Shown: positions 25,372-33,382 of the stretch, piece after piece
How the letters are laid out: every line of letters begins with the position of its first letter
Numbering within the stretch: position 1 is the stretch's first letter
Assembly: GCA_964347325.1 (NCBI GenBank)
Contig: CAYFYA010000009.1
Span: 1-64,000 of the forward strand
DNA length: 64,000 nucleotides
Direction: 5' to 3'
Source of the DNA: JAJISG01 sp964347325
Lineage (GTDB): Archaea > Thermoplasmatota > Thermoplasmata > RBG-16-68-12 > JAJISG01
Program-made: the position numbers and the translations under genes
The notes under the pieces: generated by a model
Database searches by the model: none
Told to the model about the DNA's origin: nothing
Seen by the model: only the letters and a program-made list of their open reading frames with translations

Positions 25372-26559
25372 ATGCGGAAAGGGCTAAAGCGGGCGAGGCA
25401 TGAGTATGGTATGGGGGATGAGGACGGACCCGAGTTTCGATTCGACGAGTCCAGGCAGCAGTTGGCCAAGGCTCATCGACGGGAGGTAACCCTTCTCGGC
25501 TCTCTTGGACTAGTACTCTTCCCGCTGGTTCTCTACCTCTCGATGTTGACGGGGATCTCCCTTCGACTAGAGGCCTGGACCATGACATTGAGTGAGAATC
25601 CATGGATAGGCGTGGCTCTGTACCTGGGGGTCGGGTACCTCATCCTGAATCTCGTCGCTCTTCCCCTCCGAATCATGGGTAGGCTGACACAGCGTAGATA
25701 TCAGCTGACCAAACAGTCGTGGGCCTCGTGGGGGATGGACCTGATAAAGTCGATGTCCCTCGGCCTCCTCCTAGCCCTACTTTCCGTTGAGGCCCTGTAC
25801 TGGACGATCCGCAACTTCGAACTGTTCTGGTGGCTGGTCACGTGGGTCCTAGCCCTGGCCTTCACGGTCGTAGCTGGCTACCTGGCTCCCGTCGTGATTC
25901 TACCGCTCTTCTACAAGGTCCGAAGGCTGGACGATGCTGAGCTGAGAGAGAGGCTCTCGGAGCTTGCGAGAAGGGCCAATGTCCCCGTAATGGGGGTCTA
26001 CGAGTTCCGATCGAGTCCGAAGACCGAGAGAGGCACCGCTGCAGTAGCCGGTCTTGGGAGCACCAGAAGGGTGCTGTTGAGCGATCACATCACCAGGGAC
26101 TACTCGGCAGACGAAGTGGAGGGGATTCTGGCCCACGAGCTGGCTCATCACGTTCAGGGGGATTCACGGATTTCCCTTCTCATTTCGGCTGTTTCCTCAC
26201 TTCTGGCCCTCTATCTGGCAGACCTCTTCGTGAGATCCACTATGACGCTATTGGGAGTGTCTGAGCTGGCCCAGGTAGCCAACCTCCCTCTCTTCGTCCT
26301 CTTCGGGTCTGTCTATTCCATGGCCCTCGGCCCGCTAACCCGTGGCATCTCAAGGTGGAGGGAGGCCAAGGCCGACCGGCTGGGGGCGTCGCTCTGCGGG
26401 AGGCCCCGGGCCCTGGCGAGTGCCCTCGTCAAGCTGCACGACCAGAACCTCTCCGACGCCAGCCCGCCGCGACCCGTGGAGGTCCTCTTTTACACCCATC
26501 CAGCGGGCAAGAAGAGAGTGACCACCCTCCTCGCCCTCAGTGCTGGGCAGGACGGTTAG
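25372..26559 (+). CDS. M48-family zinc metalloprotease (Ste24/CAAX protease-like)
   Basis: A 395-residue membrane protease. Four to five spans (SLGLVLFPLVLYLSMLTG, WIGVALYLGVGYLILNLVAL, WWLVTWVLALAFTVVAGYLA) surround the zinc motif HELAHH (H255-E256-x-x-H259), with the third ligand in WREAKADRLGASL. MGVYEFRSSPKTERGTAAVAG matches the Ste24 type more than HtpX. It would cleave membrane or C-terminal substrates; in archaea none of the GTPases here carry a CAAX box, so prenyl processing is doubtful. It is divergent from atpH and overlaps nikR tail to tail. Confidence 0.9.
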   Translation: MRKGLKRARHEYGMGDEDGPEFRFDESRQQLAKAHRREVTLLGSLGLVLFPLVLYLSMLTGISLRLEAWTMTLSENPWIGVALYLGVGYLILNLVALPLRIMGRLTQRRYQLTKQSWASWGMDLIKSMSLGLLLALLSVEALYWTIRNFELFWWLVTWVLALAFTVVAGYLAPVVILPLFYKVRRLDDAELRERLSELARRANVPVMGVYEFRSSPKTERGTAAVAGLGSTRRVLLSDHITRDYSADEVEGILAHELAHHVQGDSRISLLISAVSSLLALYLADLFVRSTMTLLGVSELAQVANLPLFVLFGSVYSMALGPLTRGISRWREAKADRLGASLCGRPRALASALVKLHDQNLSDASPPRPVEVLFYTHPAGKKRVTTLLALSAGQDG

Positions 26560-26969
26560 AGGGGAGCCACATCGAGCTTCTCCACGTAGGGCGTCGACTC
26601 TATGGTGTGAAAGGCGTGTCTCAACTCCCGGGCATCGCCCTTGAAGGCCACCACGTCGCAGCACTTCTGCCGGTCTTCACCGAAGTCGAGGTGAAGGAAC
26701 GACTTGAACATCTGAGGGTTATCGTGAAGCGCGCTGTGGACCTCCTTCTCGGCCTCGTGGGAGTAGATTACCATGGCCACCCCCTCGACCGGACCTTTGA
26801 GTTGATGGAGGCCTTGGTGCTTGTCGAGGAAGACCCGAAGAGCGTCCCTAATGACCTCGGAGCGGTTCTGGTAACCGATCTCCTCCATTACCTCGTCGAT
26901 CTCGAGGGCCAGCTCCTCGGGGAGACTGAAGGAGAGAACATCGACCCGCCGGCCCTTCTGTCTCGTCAT
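26556..26969 (-). CDS. NikR/CopG-type metal-responsive repressor
   Basis: A 137-residue ribbon-helix-helix regulator: DVLSFSLPEELALEIDEVMEEIG with GYQNRSEVIRDALRVFL, then an ACT-like NikR C-terminal domain. The metal site is altered. Nickel NikR uses H-x-H and a later Cys plus another His; here the segment reads SFLHLDFGEDRQKCCDVV, so one His of the H-x-H pair is Phe, a CC pair is present and YSHEAE retains the partner His. The gene overlaps znuB by ATGA in a Zn/Mn-type transporter operon, so it probably senses that metal and autoregulates the operon. Confidence 0.87.
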   Translation of the reverse strand: MTRQKGRRVDVLSFSLPEELALEIDEVMEEIGYQNRSEVIRDALRVFLDKHQGLHQLKGPVEGVAMVIYSHEAEKEVHSALHDNPQMFKSFLHLDFGEDRQKCCDVVAFKGDARELRHAFHTIESTPYVEKLDVAPL

Positions 26970-27796
26970 CTTAGCCTCCCGTAGACGGCACTCCAGGCGA
27001 AGAGACCTACGGCCGTGAAGACAATGATGCCGCTCGGGGCCACATCGTAGGCGGCCGAGACCAGTGTCCCCACGACTACGCTGATGATCCCAAAGGCCAC
27101 CGCCAAGGTCGTAGTACCCCTGAAGGAGCGATTGAACTGGAGGGCGGTGAGTCCAGGGAGAACGACGAGGGCACCAACGAGGATGACCCCGATCACCTTT
27201 ATGGCGAGCACGATGGTCACGCCGACCAGGACGTTGAAGGCGACTTCCAGTCGACTGACGGGTATCCCCCTCAGCCTGGCGGCCTCCTCATCGAAGGTGA
27301 TCGCCATCAGCTCCTTGAAGAAGAGACCAATGAAGGTGAAGGCCGCGATTGCCAGGATGGAGATGGTGACGAGGTCTGTTGAGCTGATGGTGAAGATCGA
27401 CCCGAAGAGGAGAGTGAGGATTTCCACATTGAAGCCCCCTGCGAGGCTGATGACTATGAGACCGACCGAGAAGCCCAGGGCAACCATGACGGCAAGGGCC
27501 GCGTCGGTCTTAGCGAAGCCTCGCCTTCGCATGAAGGAGATTGCCAGGATGGAAAGGATCGAGATGACCAGGGCAGCGAGGGTGGGCGAGACGCCGATGA
27601 GCAGTCCAACGGCAATGCCGCCGAAGGCGATGTGACCGACGGCGTGCCCGGTCATTGCCTCCTTCCTGAGGAGAAGGAAGAGGCCGACGAGGGCGCTAGC
27701 CACGGCCGCCACCGTCCCGCCCAGGAGCGCATACTGGAAGAACTGGAGGCCCATAAGGCGGGAGAAGTCGAGGAAGGTGAAGTCAGCCGCTCTCAT
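26966..27796 (-). CDS. Zn/Mn-type ABC transporter permease (ZnuB/MntB family)
   Basis: A 276-residue permease with about eight spans (ALLGGTVAAVASALVGLFLL, LVISILSILAISFM, AAIKVIGVILVGALVVLPG region). It has the family blocks LRKEAMTGHAVGHIAFGGI and DEEAARLRGIPV, the latter contacting the ATPase. ATG 27796 overlaps the ATPase gene by 14 nt and has GGGGGTG just upstream; the longer frame to 27829 is less likely. It imports metal handed over by the ZnuA-like lipoprotein. Confidence 0.92.
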   Translation of the reverse strand: MRAADFTFLDFSRLMGLQFFQYALLGGTVAAVASALVGLFLLLRKEAMTGHAVGHIAFGGIAVGLLIGVSPTLAALVISILSILAISFMRRRGFAKTDAALAVMVALGFSVGLIVISLAGGFNVEILTLLFGSIFTISSTDLVTISILAIAAFTFIGLFFKELMAITFDEEAARLRGIPVSRLEVAFNVLVGVTIVLAIKVIGVILVGALVVLPGLTALQFNRSFRGTTTLAVAFGIISVVVGTLVSAAYDVAPSGIIVFTAVGLFAWSAVYGRLR

Positions 27797-28616
27797 CACC
27801 CCCCTGGGGGCTCTCTCCGTGGAAGACAAAGCGGAAGTGCTCTCCGTAGGCCTGCCGCAGAATCTTCTCGATCTCTAGGTCGTCGGAGATGGGGGCTATG
27901 TTCACGGTTCGGTTGACGCACATGATCTCCGACATGCGGTAGAAGACGGCCGTCAAGTCGTGAGAAGCGATCAGGATGGTGATTCCCTTTCGCCGATTTA
28001 GGAGGCCCAGTCGGTGGTAGAAAGCCTCTTGGGCGTTGGCATCGATTCCGGCCACCGGCTCATCCAGCAGGAGCATCTTGGGTTCGCCGACCAAGGCCTT
28101 GGCGACGAACATCCGCTGCATCTGACCTCCCGACAATTCTCCTATCCGCTTTTCCGCCATTTCCGTGAGTCCCATGAACTGGAGGGCCTCGTCTACACTT
28201 TCCCAGTCCTTTCTGCTCAAGCGGCGCCCTAGGTTGCCGCCGCCCGCTCTCCCGAGCCCGACGAGTTCCCGAACCGCCAGGGGAAACTGAACGTCGAAGT
28301 TGATGGCATCCTGGGACACGTAGGCGAGGTCCTCCCACTCGGAGAAGGAGTTTATGTCCGTGCCGAAGAGGCGGACCGACCCAGAGTGGTGCGGCAGGAT
28401 GCCTAGGATCGCCAGCATCAGGGTCGTCTTCCCGCCGCCGTTGGGGCCGACGATGCCGACGTAGTCGCCCTCGTGGATGGTGAAGGTGACGTCCTCAAGG
28501 ACCTGCGCACCTGCGCGGAATACGTTGAGGTTCTCCACCTCCAAGACGGGAGGACCGTGAGACGAGACGGACTGAGCGCCCGCCTCTTTTACTGCCGTCA
28601 TGTCCTGGCTAGGCAT
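27783..28616 (-). CDS. Zn/Mn-type ABC transporter ATP-binding protein (ZnuC/MntA family)
   Basis: A 277-residue ATPase with Walker A GPNGGGKTT, Q-loop AYVSQD, signature LSGGQMQRM, Walker B MLLLDEP and H-loop ASHD. The C-terminal tail after NIAPISDDLEIEKIL is short and His-poor. It overlaps the znuA stop by 8 nt; a second ATG at 28601 is possible. It powers the adjacent permease. Confidence 0.94.
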   Translation of the reverse strand: MPSQDMTAVKEAGAQSVSSHGPPVLEVENLNVFRAGAQVLEDVTFTIHEGDYVGIVGPNGGGKTTLMLAILGILPHHSGSVRLFGTDINSFSEWEDLAYVSQDAINFDVQFPLAVRELVGLGRAGGGNLGRRLSRKDWESVDEALQFMGLTEMAEKRIGELSGGQMQRMFVAKALVGEPKMLLLDEPVAGIDANAQEAFYHRLGLLNRRKGITILIASHDLTAVFYRMSEIMCVNRTVNIAPISDDLEIEKILRQAYGEHFRFVFHGESPQGGDESG

Positions 28617-29559
28617 CTAGACCCACCTTAAGACTCTCCAGGTTTGCCTCCATCTGTTCGAGGTAGTTCCTCCCCTCATCGGGACCAGTCAGGAGGTAAA
28701 GGCTCAGGATCGCAACCACGACTCCGGCATCCCGCTCCAAGGTGCTCTTCAACGCCTGGACGTACGCGTCCGAGTATACAGGCGTGACGTAGAGGGTGTA
28801 GATCCCCTCTTCCTGCATTCTGTCCACGATCTCAAGAAGATGGATTGGACTCGGGTGCTCTTCCGCGGTGAGTCCTATGATCCCGATGACCTCGAAACCA
28901 TACCTGCGGCCGAGGTAGCTGAAGGCGTCGTGGGCCACTATGATGGCCCCGAGGGAACGGTTCGACAACTCGGAGTCGTAAGACGCATGAATGGTCTGAA
29001 GCGAGGTGAGGAGCGCTTCCGCACGCGCCTGGTAGGACTCGGAGTTCGCTGGATCCACGCCCTGGAACGCCTCCAGTATAGCTTGGGCCTCTAGCCTAGC
29101 TATGAAGGGGTCGATCCAGGTGTGCGGGTCGAACTCACCCCCGAGATCGTGGTCATCCCCCTCGTGTGGCGGTATGAGGTAGTCCTCTGCAAGGCGCGTG
29201 GCCTCGACTACAAGGGTTTGCCCGACGTCCAATGCTGGCAAGATGTCCTCCTCGACCCAGGGCTCGAGGCCCGCCCCGTTGTAGATGAACAAGTCCGCCT
29301 CCCGCACGGCCGCGATGTCGCCGGGTGATAGGTCGATGGCGTGGAGTTCGACGCTAGAGGGAATGAGGGTCCGTACCCGCGCGTCCTCTCCTCCGATTCG
29401 CTCTGCGAAGTACCCCAGCGGATAGAAAGTCGCCACTACTTGGAGGCGCTCATCGCTCGTAGGAGGACCAGAAGCCATCGAGTAGACTAGACCTCCTCCG
29501 ACCGTTGTAACGAGGACGATGACCGTACCGATGAGGAAGCTCCTCTGTTTGGTGTTCAC
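28609..29559 (-). CDS. Metal-binding substrate protein of the Zn/Mn ABC transporter (ZnuA-like)
   Basis: A 316-residue cluster 9 (TroA-type) binding protein anchored by an N-terminal span (LIGTVIVLVTTVGGGLVYSM). Metal ligands are visible in SSVELHAIDLSP, EFDPHTWIDP and IIVAHDAFSYLGRRYG, plus the last Asp/Glu in VTPVYSDAYV. The acidic/His loop PPHEGDDHD is short compared with true ZnuA loops, so Zn and Mn cannot be separated. The GTG start at 29559 is required by frame; the ATG at 29566 is out of frame. It is the first gene of znuA-C-B-nikR. Confidence 0.92.
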   Translation of the reverse strand: MNTKQRSFLIGTVIVLVTTVGGGLVYSMASGPPTSDERLQVVATFYPLGYFAERIGGEDARVRTLIPSSVELHAIDLSPGDIAAVREADLFIYNGAGLEPWVEEDILPALDVGQTLVVEATRLAEDYLIPPHEGDDHDLGGEFDPHTWIDPFIARLEAQAILEAFQGVDPANSESYQARAEALLTSLQTIHASYDSELSNRSLGAIIVAHDAFSYLGRRYGFEVIGIIGLTAEEHPSPIHLLEIVDRMQEEGIYTLYVTPVYSDAYVQALKSTLERDAGVVVAILSLYLLTGPDEGRNYLEQMEANLESLKVGLDA

Positions 29560-29565
29560 TTGCCA

Positions 29566-29620
29566 TGCATATGCACCATCGTGTTAATAGCCCTTACTAC
29601 TATGTTAATAACATGTGCAT
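29566..29620. promoter_or_regulatory. Operator/promoter region of the metal transporter operon
   Basis: The 85-bp gap between the divergent znuA and TPR genes holds several ordered elements. TGCATATGCA (29566-29575) is a perfect 10-bp palindrome. TGTTAATA occurs twice, at 29582 and 29603, exactly 21 bp (two helical turns) apart. ATGCAC (29571) and GTGCAT (29615) form an inverted pair. TATTAACA on the minus strand can serve as the znuA TATA box, and ATGTTAATAACAT as the plus-strand one. The NikR-like protein encoded in the operon is the obvious candidate binder. Confidence 0.5.
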
Positions 29621-29644
29621 CGCTTAAATCAGGATGAGGGCTTC

Positions 29645-30256
29645 ATGCCGACAGTGGCGCCGAAAGAAGCCAAGGCTCTGTTGACGGAAGCTCAGCGGGC
29701 CCTCGAGGCGGGCCAATTCGAAGATGCGAAGCGGGTCATCGAGGATGCCTACGCTCAGCATCCGCACGATGAGAAGGTTCTCGAGCTGTACCAGCAGATT
29801 CTCCTGGCGGACGGTGTCCGCCTCTCCCGGAGGGCCCGCGATCTGCGACGAGACGGCATCAAAGCCTTGGACAAGCGCGATAGGGCTTCCTTCAGCGATG
29901 GCGAGGATGTTAGGGCGGCCTTCGAGAGGTCCATCGAGAGTTTTGACAAGATCCTAGCGGCCAACCCTGAGAACTCTAAGGCCCTGATGCTGAAGGCTGG
30001 TGCCTTGGACAGGATGGACAGAGAGGGCATGGGGGAGGAGGTGTCGGCGCTGTTCGAGAGGGCTCTGGAACTCCATCCGGATAACGAGGAGATCCTCTAC
30101 GCGAGAAGCAGAATAATGGGGGCGTGTCAGCATTGCGGAGGTTCTGGATTCTGCGGTGAATGCAAAGGTTCGGGGGAGGTCTCAGCCGTCTTCATGCGAG
30201 GTGCATGCCCAGCCTGTAAGGGGTCGGGCGTATGCACTCACTGCGGTCTCTTCTGA
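29645..30256 (+). CDS. TPR-type protein with C-terminal DnaJ-like CxxC zinc module
   Basis: About 203 residues. The first ~165 form helical repeats of TPR type (EAQRALEAGQFEDAKRVIED, ESFDKILAANPENSKALMLK, LFERALELHPDNEEILYA). The last ~45 have four CxxC pairs with the DnaJ pattern CxxCxGxG: CQHCGGSGFC-GECKGSGE and CPACKGSG-VCTHC. The DnaJ zinc fold binds unfolded or thiol-containing clients, so a chaperone or adaptor role is inferred. ATG 29645 follows GAGGG by about 5 nt. It is divergent from the metal transporter, and its end overlaps the convergent cupredoxin gene by 19 nt. Confidence 0.8.
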   Translation: MPTVAPKEAKALLTEAQRALEAGQFEDAKRVIEDAYAQHPHDEKVLELYQQILLADGVRLSRRARDLRRDGIKALDKRDRASFSDGEDVRAAFERSIESFDKILAANPENSKALMLKAGALDRMDREGMGEEVSALFERALELHPDNEEILYARSRIMGACQHCGGSGFCGECKGSGEVSAVFMRGACPACKGSGVCTHCGLF

Positions 30257-30723
30257 GGGGACAACTCGATATCCGCTACCGCAGGAGGATCGACCAAGTC
30301 AGTTGTTGCGGCCCGTGGACTAGCCGGGGGTCTAGGATCGACCCTGAGGATTCCGGCTTCTTCCGCTAGGTCGTGGGAGAATTCCATACACTGGTAGGTA
30401 TGCTGGCCAAGGATGTTGGCCGGGATCGTGACGTTGAAGACCGTGCTCCTCGCAGGGACCACAAGGCCGAATATACCGAAGTTTGGCAGTGCGAATGTGT
30501 GTTGCACGTCCCCCGAGCTGATGTTGAGGATGATCACGTCTCCGAGCGTCACGTTGATTTCGTCAGGGTCAATGCCTGAGAGGGACATCTCCATTTTGAT
30601 GTACACTTTCGGAGCGTCGGGGATATGTACGGGCTCCGTGGGTCTGTAGAGCAAAGCGAAGATTATCGTGACAAGCAGGAAGATGATGAAGAGGACCATA
30701 GCACTCCTCATCCAGGGCTGCAT
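30238..30723 (-). CDS. Membrane-anchored cupredoxin-like protein with altered copper ligand set
   Basis: A 161-residue protein with an N-terminal anchor (AMVLFIIFLLVTIIFALLY) and a cupredoxin domain facing out. Ligand-type residues are His in DVQHTFALP and the loop YQCMEFSHDLAEEAG, where C-x4-H is present but the usual axial Met after H-x4 is Glu. It is neither a normal blue copper site nor a CuA site (only one Cys). A TATA-like AATATTAAAG lies about 25-30 nt upstream of ATG 30723. It is divergent from the sulfocyanin-led respiratory operon, suggesting a copper-linked respiratory role. Loss of copper binding is an alternative. Confidence 0.75.
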   Translation of the reverse strand: MQPWMRSAMVLFIIFLLVTIIFALLYRPTEPVHIPDAPKVYIKMEMSLSGIDPDEINVTLGDVIILNISSGDVQHTFALPNFGIFGLVVPARSTVFNVTIPANILGQHTYQCMEFSHDLAEEAGILRVDPRPPASPRAATTDLVDPPAVADIELSPQKRPQ

Positions 30724-30883
30724 GTTGGCTACATAACTATCTAGGCTTTAATATTATTGCCTCTCGATAATCAATCCTGGCACCGTGACGTCTCTTCGTC
30801 TGGGCGGGGTGGACCGGAGGCGCCGGGAGGAAATTGCGGGACGACAAGTCCCGGAATATGGGATAGCCAGGAACCCCCTAACG

Positions 30884-30891
30884 TATTTATA
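30884..30891 (+). promoter_or_regulatory. TATA box of the sulfocyanin/Rieske/cytochrome b operon
   Basis: TATTTATA lies 46-53 nt upstream of ATG 30937, leaving a short leader in which GGAGGG (30926-30931) provides a ribosome-binding site. This is the only good promoter seen before the operon that runs to 36478. Confidence 0.65.
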
Positions 30892-30936
30892 CGCCAGCAT
30901 CCTACGCCGACCGGGCGTGGGAGCACTGGAGGGTTG

Positions 30937-31584
30937 ATGGTGGCGAAGGGAGACCACAAAACAACTTCCACCGGGCTTGCGCTCGTTGGACTTCTGGTCT
31001 TTCTCACGACCCTTACAGGGATCCCGGTGCCGGTGGCGGCGGGACCCGTGACCGTGACCTACGTCATTGAGCTCACGGACGCTCTTACCTTCGAACTAGA
31101 TCAGATCATCACGGCGCCGGGGGCAAACGTCACACTTCACTTGAGAAACGTCGGACAGGCGCGACACACATTCACACTTTATAGTGATGTGAACGTCTCA
31201 CTCCCGCTGGACACCGAACAGGCCCTGTTCGCCTACTACCAAGACCAGCTAACGGCCTTGATTCTGGATGAGACTCTGGAGGGTGGGGAGGAGCGAACGG
31301 TCAACTTCACGGCCCCTGAGACTGTAGGGATCTACGCCATTGCCTGCATGATCCCCGGCCACGCAAGGGGGGGCATGGTGGGCTCGATGGTGGTTGGGGC
31401 GGTCGGGGGACTTCCGGCGGAGGAACCTGAAGCCGAGCAGGGCATTCCCCTCAGGGCTTACTGGATCGGACTCATTGGTATCTTCGCCATGATTGCCGTG
31501 ATTGGAGTGGCCTATTTCGCCATCAAGTCTGAGAGTCGCCACCACACCGACCAGAGGGAGCACAGGAGGCGAGGACTGCCTTGA
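30937..31584 (+). CDS. Sulfocyanin/halocyanin-like blue copper protein
   Basis: A 215-residue protein with an N-terminal signal (LALVGLLVFLTTLTGIPVPVAA), a cupredoxin domain and a C-terminal span (AYWIGLIGIFAMIAVIGVAYF). Type 1 copper ligands are clear: His in QARHTFTL and the loop ACMIPGHARGGM, with C-x4-H-x4-M spacing as in sulfocyanins. ATG 30937 follows GGAGGG and begins a standard signal; the open frame upstream crosses the promoter. As first gene of the cytochrome operon it is the likely electron acceptor of the Rieske/cytochrome b complex. Confidence 0.9.
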   Translation: MVAKGDHKTTSTGLALVGLLVFLTTLTGIPVPVAAGPVTVTYVIELTDALTFELDQIITAPGANVTLHLRNVGQARHTFTLYSDVNVSLPLDTEQALFAYYQDQLTALILDETLEGGEERTVNFTAPETVGIYAIACMIPGHARGGMVGSMVVGAVGGLPAEEPEAEQGIPLRAYWIGLIGIFAMIAVIGVAYFAIKSESRHHTDQREHRRRGLP

Positions 31585-31856
31585 GCGAGCTCATCCGGTC
31601 GGAGCCACCCACAGAGTCGCTTGGAGCCCTGGTGATGATCTACATCCTGACATTCATGCTGATCTTCTTTGGAATCCTGGTGGTCTTGGGACTATTCTAC
31701 GGATGGAACGTTGTTTGGCTCTCGCTCTGGCTCGGGGCGATCTTCATCGTGGCCGCTGTCATTACAGACCTCTATCGGAAGCACTTTTTGCCCGACGAGA
31801 TGGTTGTCAAAACTAGGATGCCGAAGATCATCCCACGAAGGGAGTTGAGGAAGTAG
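31581..31856 (+). CDS. Small two-span membrane protein of the cytochrome operon
   Basis: A 91-residue protein starting at a TTG that overlaps the sulfocyanin stop (TTGA). Two spans (ALVMIYILTFMLIFFGILVV and VWLSLWLGAIFIVAAVIT) are followed by a basic tail (DLYRKHFLPDEMVVKTRMPK). No known family is recognised. Its position between sulfocyanin and Rieske genes makes it a likely accessory subunit of the cytochrome complex. Confidence 0.75.
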   Translation: MSELIRSEPPTESLGALVMIYILTFMLIFFGILVVLGLFYGWNVVWLSLWLGAIFIVAAVITDLYRKHFLPDEMVVKTRMPKIIPRRELRK

Positions 31857-32606
31857 ATGCCTCGAAGAGGAATTCCAGAGGATGGGATTACTCGCCGGAC
31901 CTTCCTTAAAGGAGCGTCAATCGCCGGTGGTGCGGCTCTTGCGGGCGTTGGCGTGTACGGAACAGTTCGGTCGCTCGTATCCCCGCCGGTAACTGTCCAA
32001 GGAACCGTTCAGGATACCTTCATCTACGTGCGACCAGAGGGGGCGCTCCTCCCGATCTGGTACGACGGCCTATTCGGCGAGGAGGCTCGTCTCAGCCACT
32101 TCGACGTCGAGCGTGGTGCCAATGTCCTATGGAAGGTCGTCATCGATGGTGACGGACAGATTGTACCTTTCACCGGCTTCCCCGGTCTCATCCTCAGGAT
32201 GGAGGAGGACGTCCTCGAGTTTCCCGAAGGCTTCCCGCGGGACGATTATGTGCTGAACGGCCTCTACGCTATCTTCAATTGCTGTCCGCACGCCTGCTGC
32301 CGTCCCGGGTTCCAGTTAATACCCAGGACTTCCTACTTGATCGATCCAGGCTACGAGACCGTGTACTGCCCCTGCCACGACTCTCAGTACAACCCTCGGC
32401 GCCTCGAAAAGTCGGCTCACCCCCCGCCCCCGGATGCCAGCGGAGCTGAGTATGTCGGTATCTACAAGGAACCCGGTCTTGGCCCTGCCGACCGAGGAAT
32501 GCCACTGATTCCCCTGGAGCTCGAGGGGGACAAGCTCGTAGGCGTTGCAAAGAACGAGTCTTGGTACCAGTACCTGGACTTCAAGCGGCGCGTCATTCCG
32601 GAGTGA
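31857..32606 (+). CDS. Rieske iron-sulfur protein with twin-arginine signal
   Basis: A 249-residue Rieske protein exported by the Tat system: ITRRTFLKGASIAGGAAL carries the RR motif and hydrophobic core. The [2Fe-2S] ligands are C143-P-H145 in NCCPHACCRPGF and C171-P-C-H174 in YCPCHDSQYNP. Extra cysteines next to both boxes could form the stabilising disulfide. It would carry electrons from cytochrome b to the blue copper protein. TatA and TatC are encoded at 39.5-41.7 kb. It starts at the base after the preceding stop. Confidence 0.92.
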   Translation: MPRRGIPEDGITRRTFLKGASIAGGAALAGVGVYGTVRSLVSPPVTVQGTVQDTFIYVRPEGALLPIWYDGLFGEEARLSHFDVERGANVLWKVVIDGDGQIVPFTGFPGLILRMEEDVLEFPEGFPRDDYVLNGLYAIFNCCPHACCRPGFQLIPRTSYLIDPGYETVYCPCHDSQYNPRRLEKSAHPPPPDASGAEYVGIYKEPGLGPADRGMPLIPLELEGDKLVGVAKNESWYQYLDFKRRVIPE

Positions 32607-32611
32607 GACAC

Positions 32612-33373
32612 TTGGCTAGGAAGCCCTTTGGCGGACTGAGGAAGTACATCTTCGACTGGTTCGCCGAGCGCTTCCCTGTTACACCGTGGGCCGAGGCTAC
32701 CAGGAAGGCCTTCCTCTCAATCCATCGTCAGATGCCCAGGAGCCACGCTGAGAAGTATGAGCTCAAGACCATCTGGTACTGGTACCCTCTGTACTGCCTA
32801 GGCGGCCTGGCGTTCATTAGTTTCATAATCCTGACGATTACGGGGATAGTCCTGGGGTTCTACTACGTTCCAGACGGCAACATCCGCATCCTCTCCGATG
32901 GGAGCACCACGTCCGGGGCCTATGAGAGCCTCGTGTTCATCATGGGTGAGGTGCCCTTGGGTTACGTCTGGCGCGGCGTCCACCACTGGGCTGCACACAT
33001 CTTCGTAGCGGCCGTCTTCCTCCACATGGCGCGGGTCTACTTCACCGGCGCTTACAAGAAGCCACGGGAGCTCAACTGGATCTTCGGGATCCTTCTCCTC
33101 CTGATCTCCCTCGGGTTTGGCTACACCGGCTACCTGCTCCCGTGGAACAGCCTGGCTTTCGCTGCTGCGACCATTGGCATCAACATGGCCAAGTCGATTC
33201 CGATCATAGGGGATCTAACGGCCGAAATCATGTTTGGGGGCCTATCCCTCGGGGCGAACACTGTCCTCAGGATGTACTGGCTTCACATATTCGTCCTCCC
33301 GCTGATCGGGATTGGACTGATGCTCCTCCACATGACCATCGTCTGGGTTCAAGGAGTGGCCGAACCTCACTGA
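32612..33373 (+). CDS. Cytochrome b N-terminal half (b6-like)
   Basis: A 253-residue four-span diheme cytochrome b. Heme ligands fit H124/H138 in helix B (VHHWAAHIFVAAVFLHMARV, H-x13-H) and H225/H240 in helix D (WLHIFVLPLIGIGLMLLHM, H-x14-H). The 13/14 spacing is the b6 pattern rather than the 13/13 of mitochondrial cytochrome b. GYTGYLLPW is the conserved Qo-side block. TTG 32612 is chosen because GGAG lies 8 nt upstream; GTG 32603, overlapping the Rieske stop, is an alternative. It forms the quinol-oxidising core with the next gene. Confidence 0.93.
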   Translation: MARKPFGGLRKYIFDWFAERFPVTPWAEATRKAFLSIHRQMPRSHAEKYELKTIWYWYPLYCLGGLAFISFIILTITGIVLGFYYVPDGNIRILSDGSTTSGAYESLVFIMGEVPLGYVWRGVHHWAAHIFVAAVFLHMARVYFTGAYKKPRELNWIFGILLLLISLGFGYTGYLLPWNSLAFAAATIGINMAKSIPIIGDLTAEIMFGGLSLGANTVLRMYWLHIFVLPLIGIGLMLLHMTIVWVQGVAEPH

Positions 33374-33382
33374 GGTGGAGCA

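Noticed and set aside
25304..25603. N-terminal extension of atpH to 25603
   Set aside because: It runs through the promoter box at 25331 and over the divergent protease gene, and lacks AtpH-like sequence.
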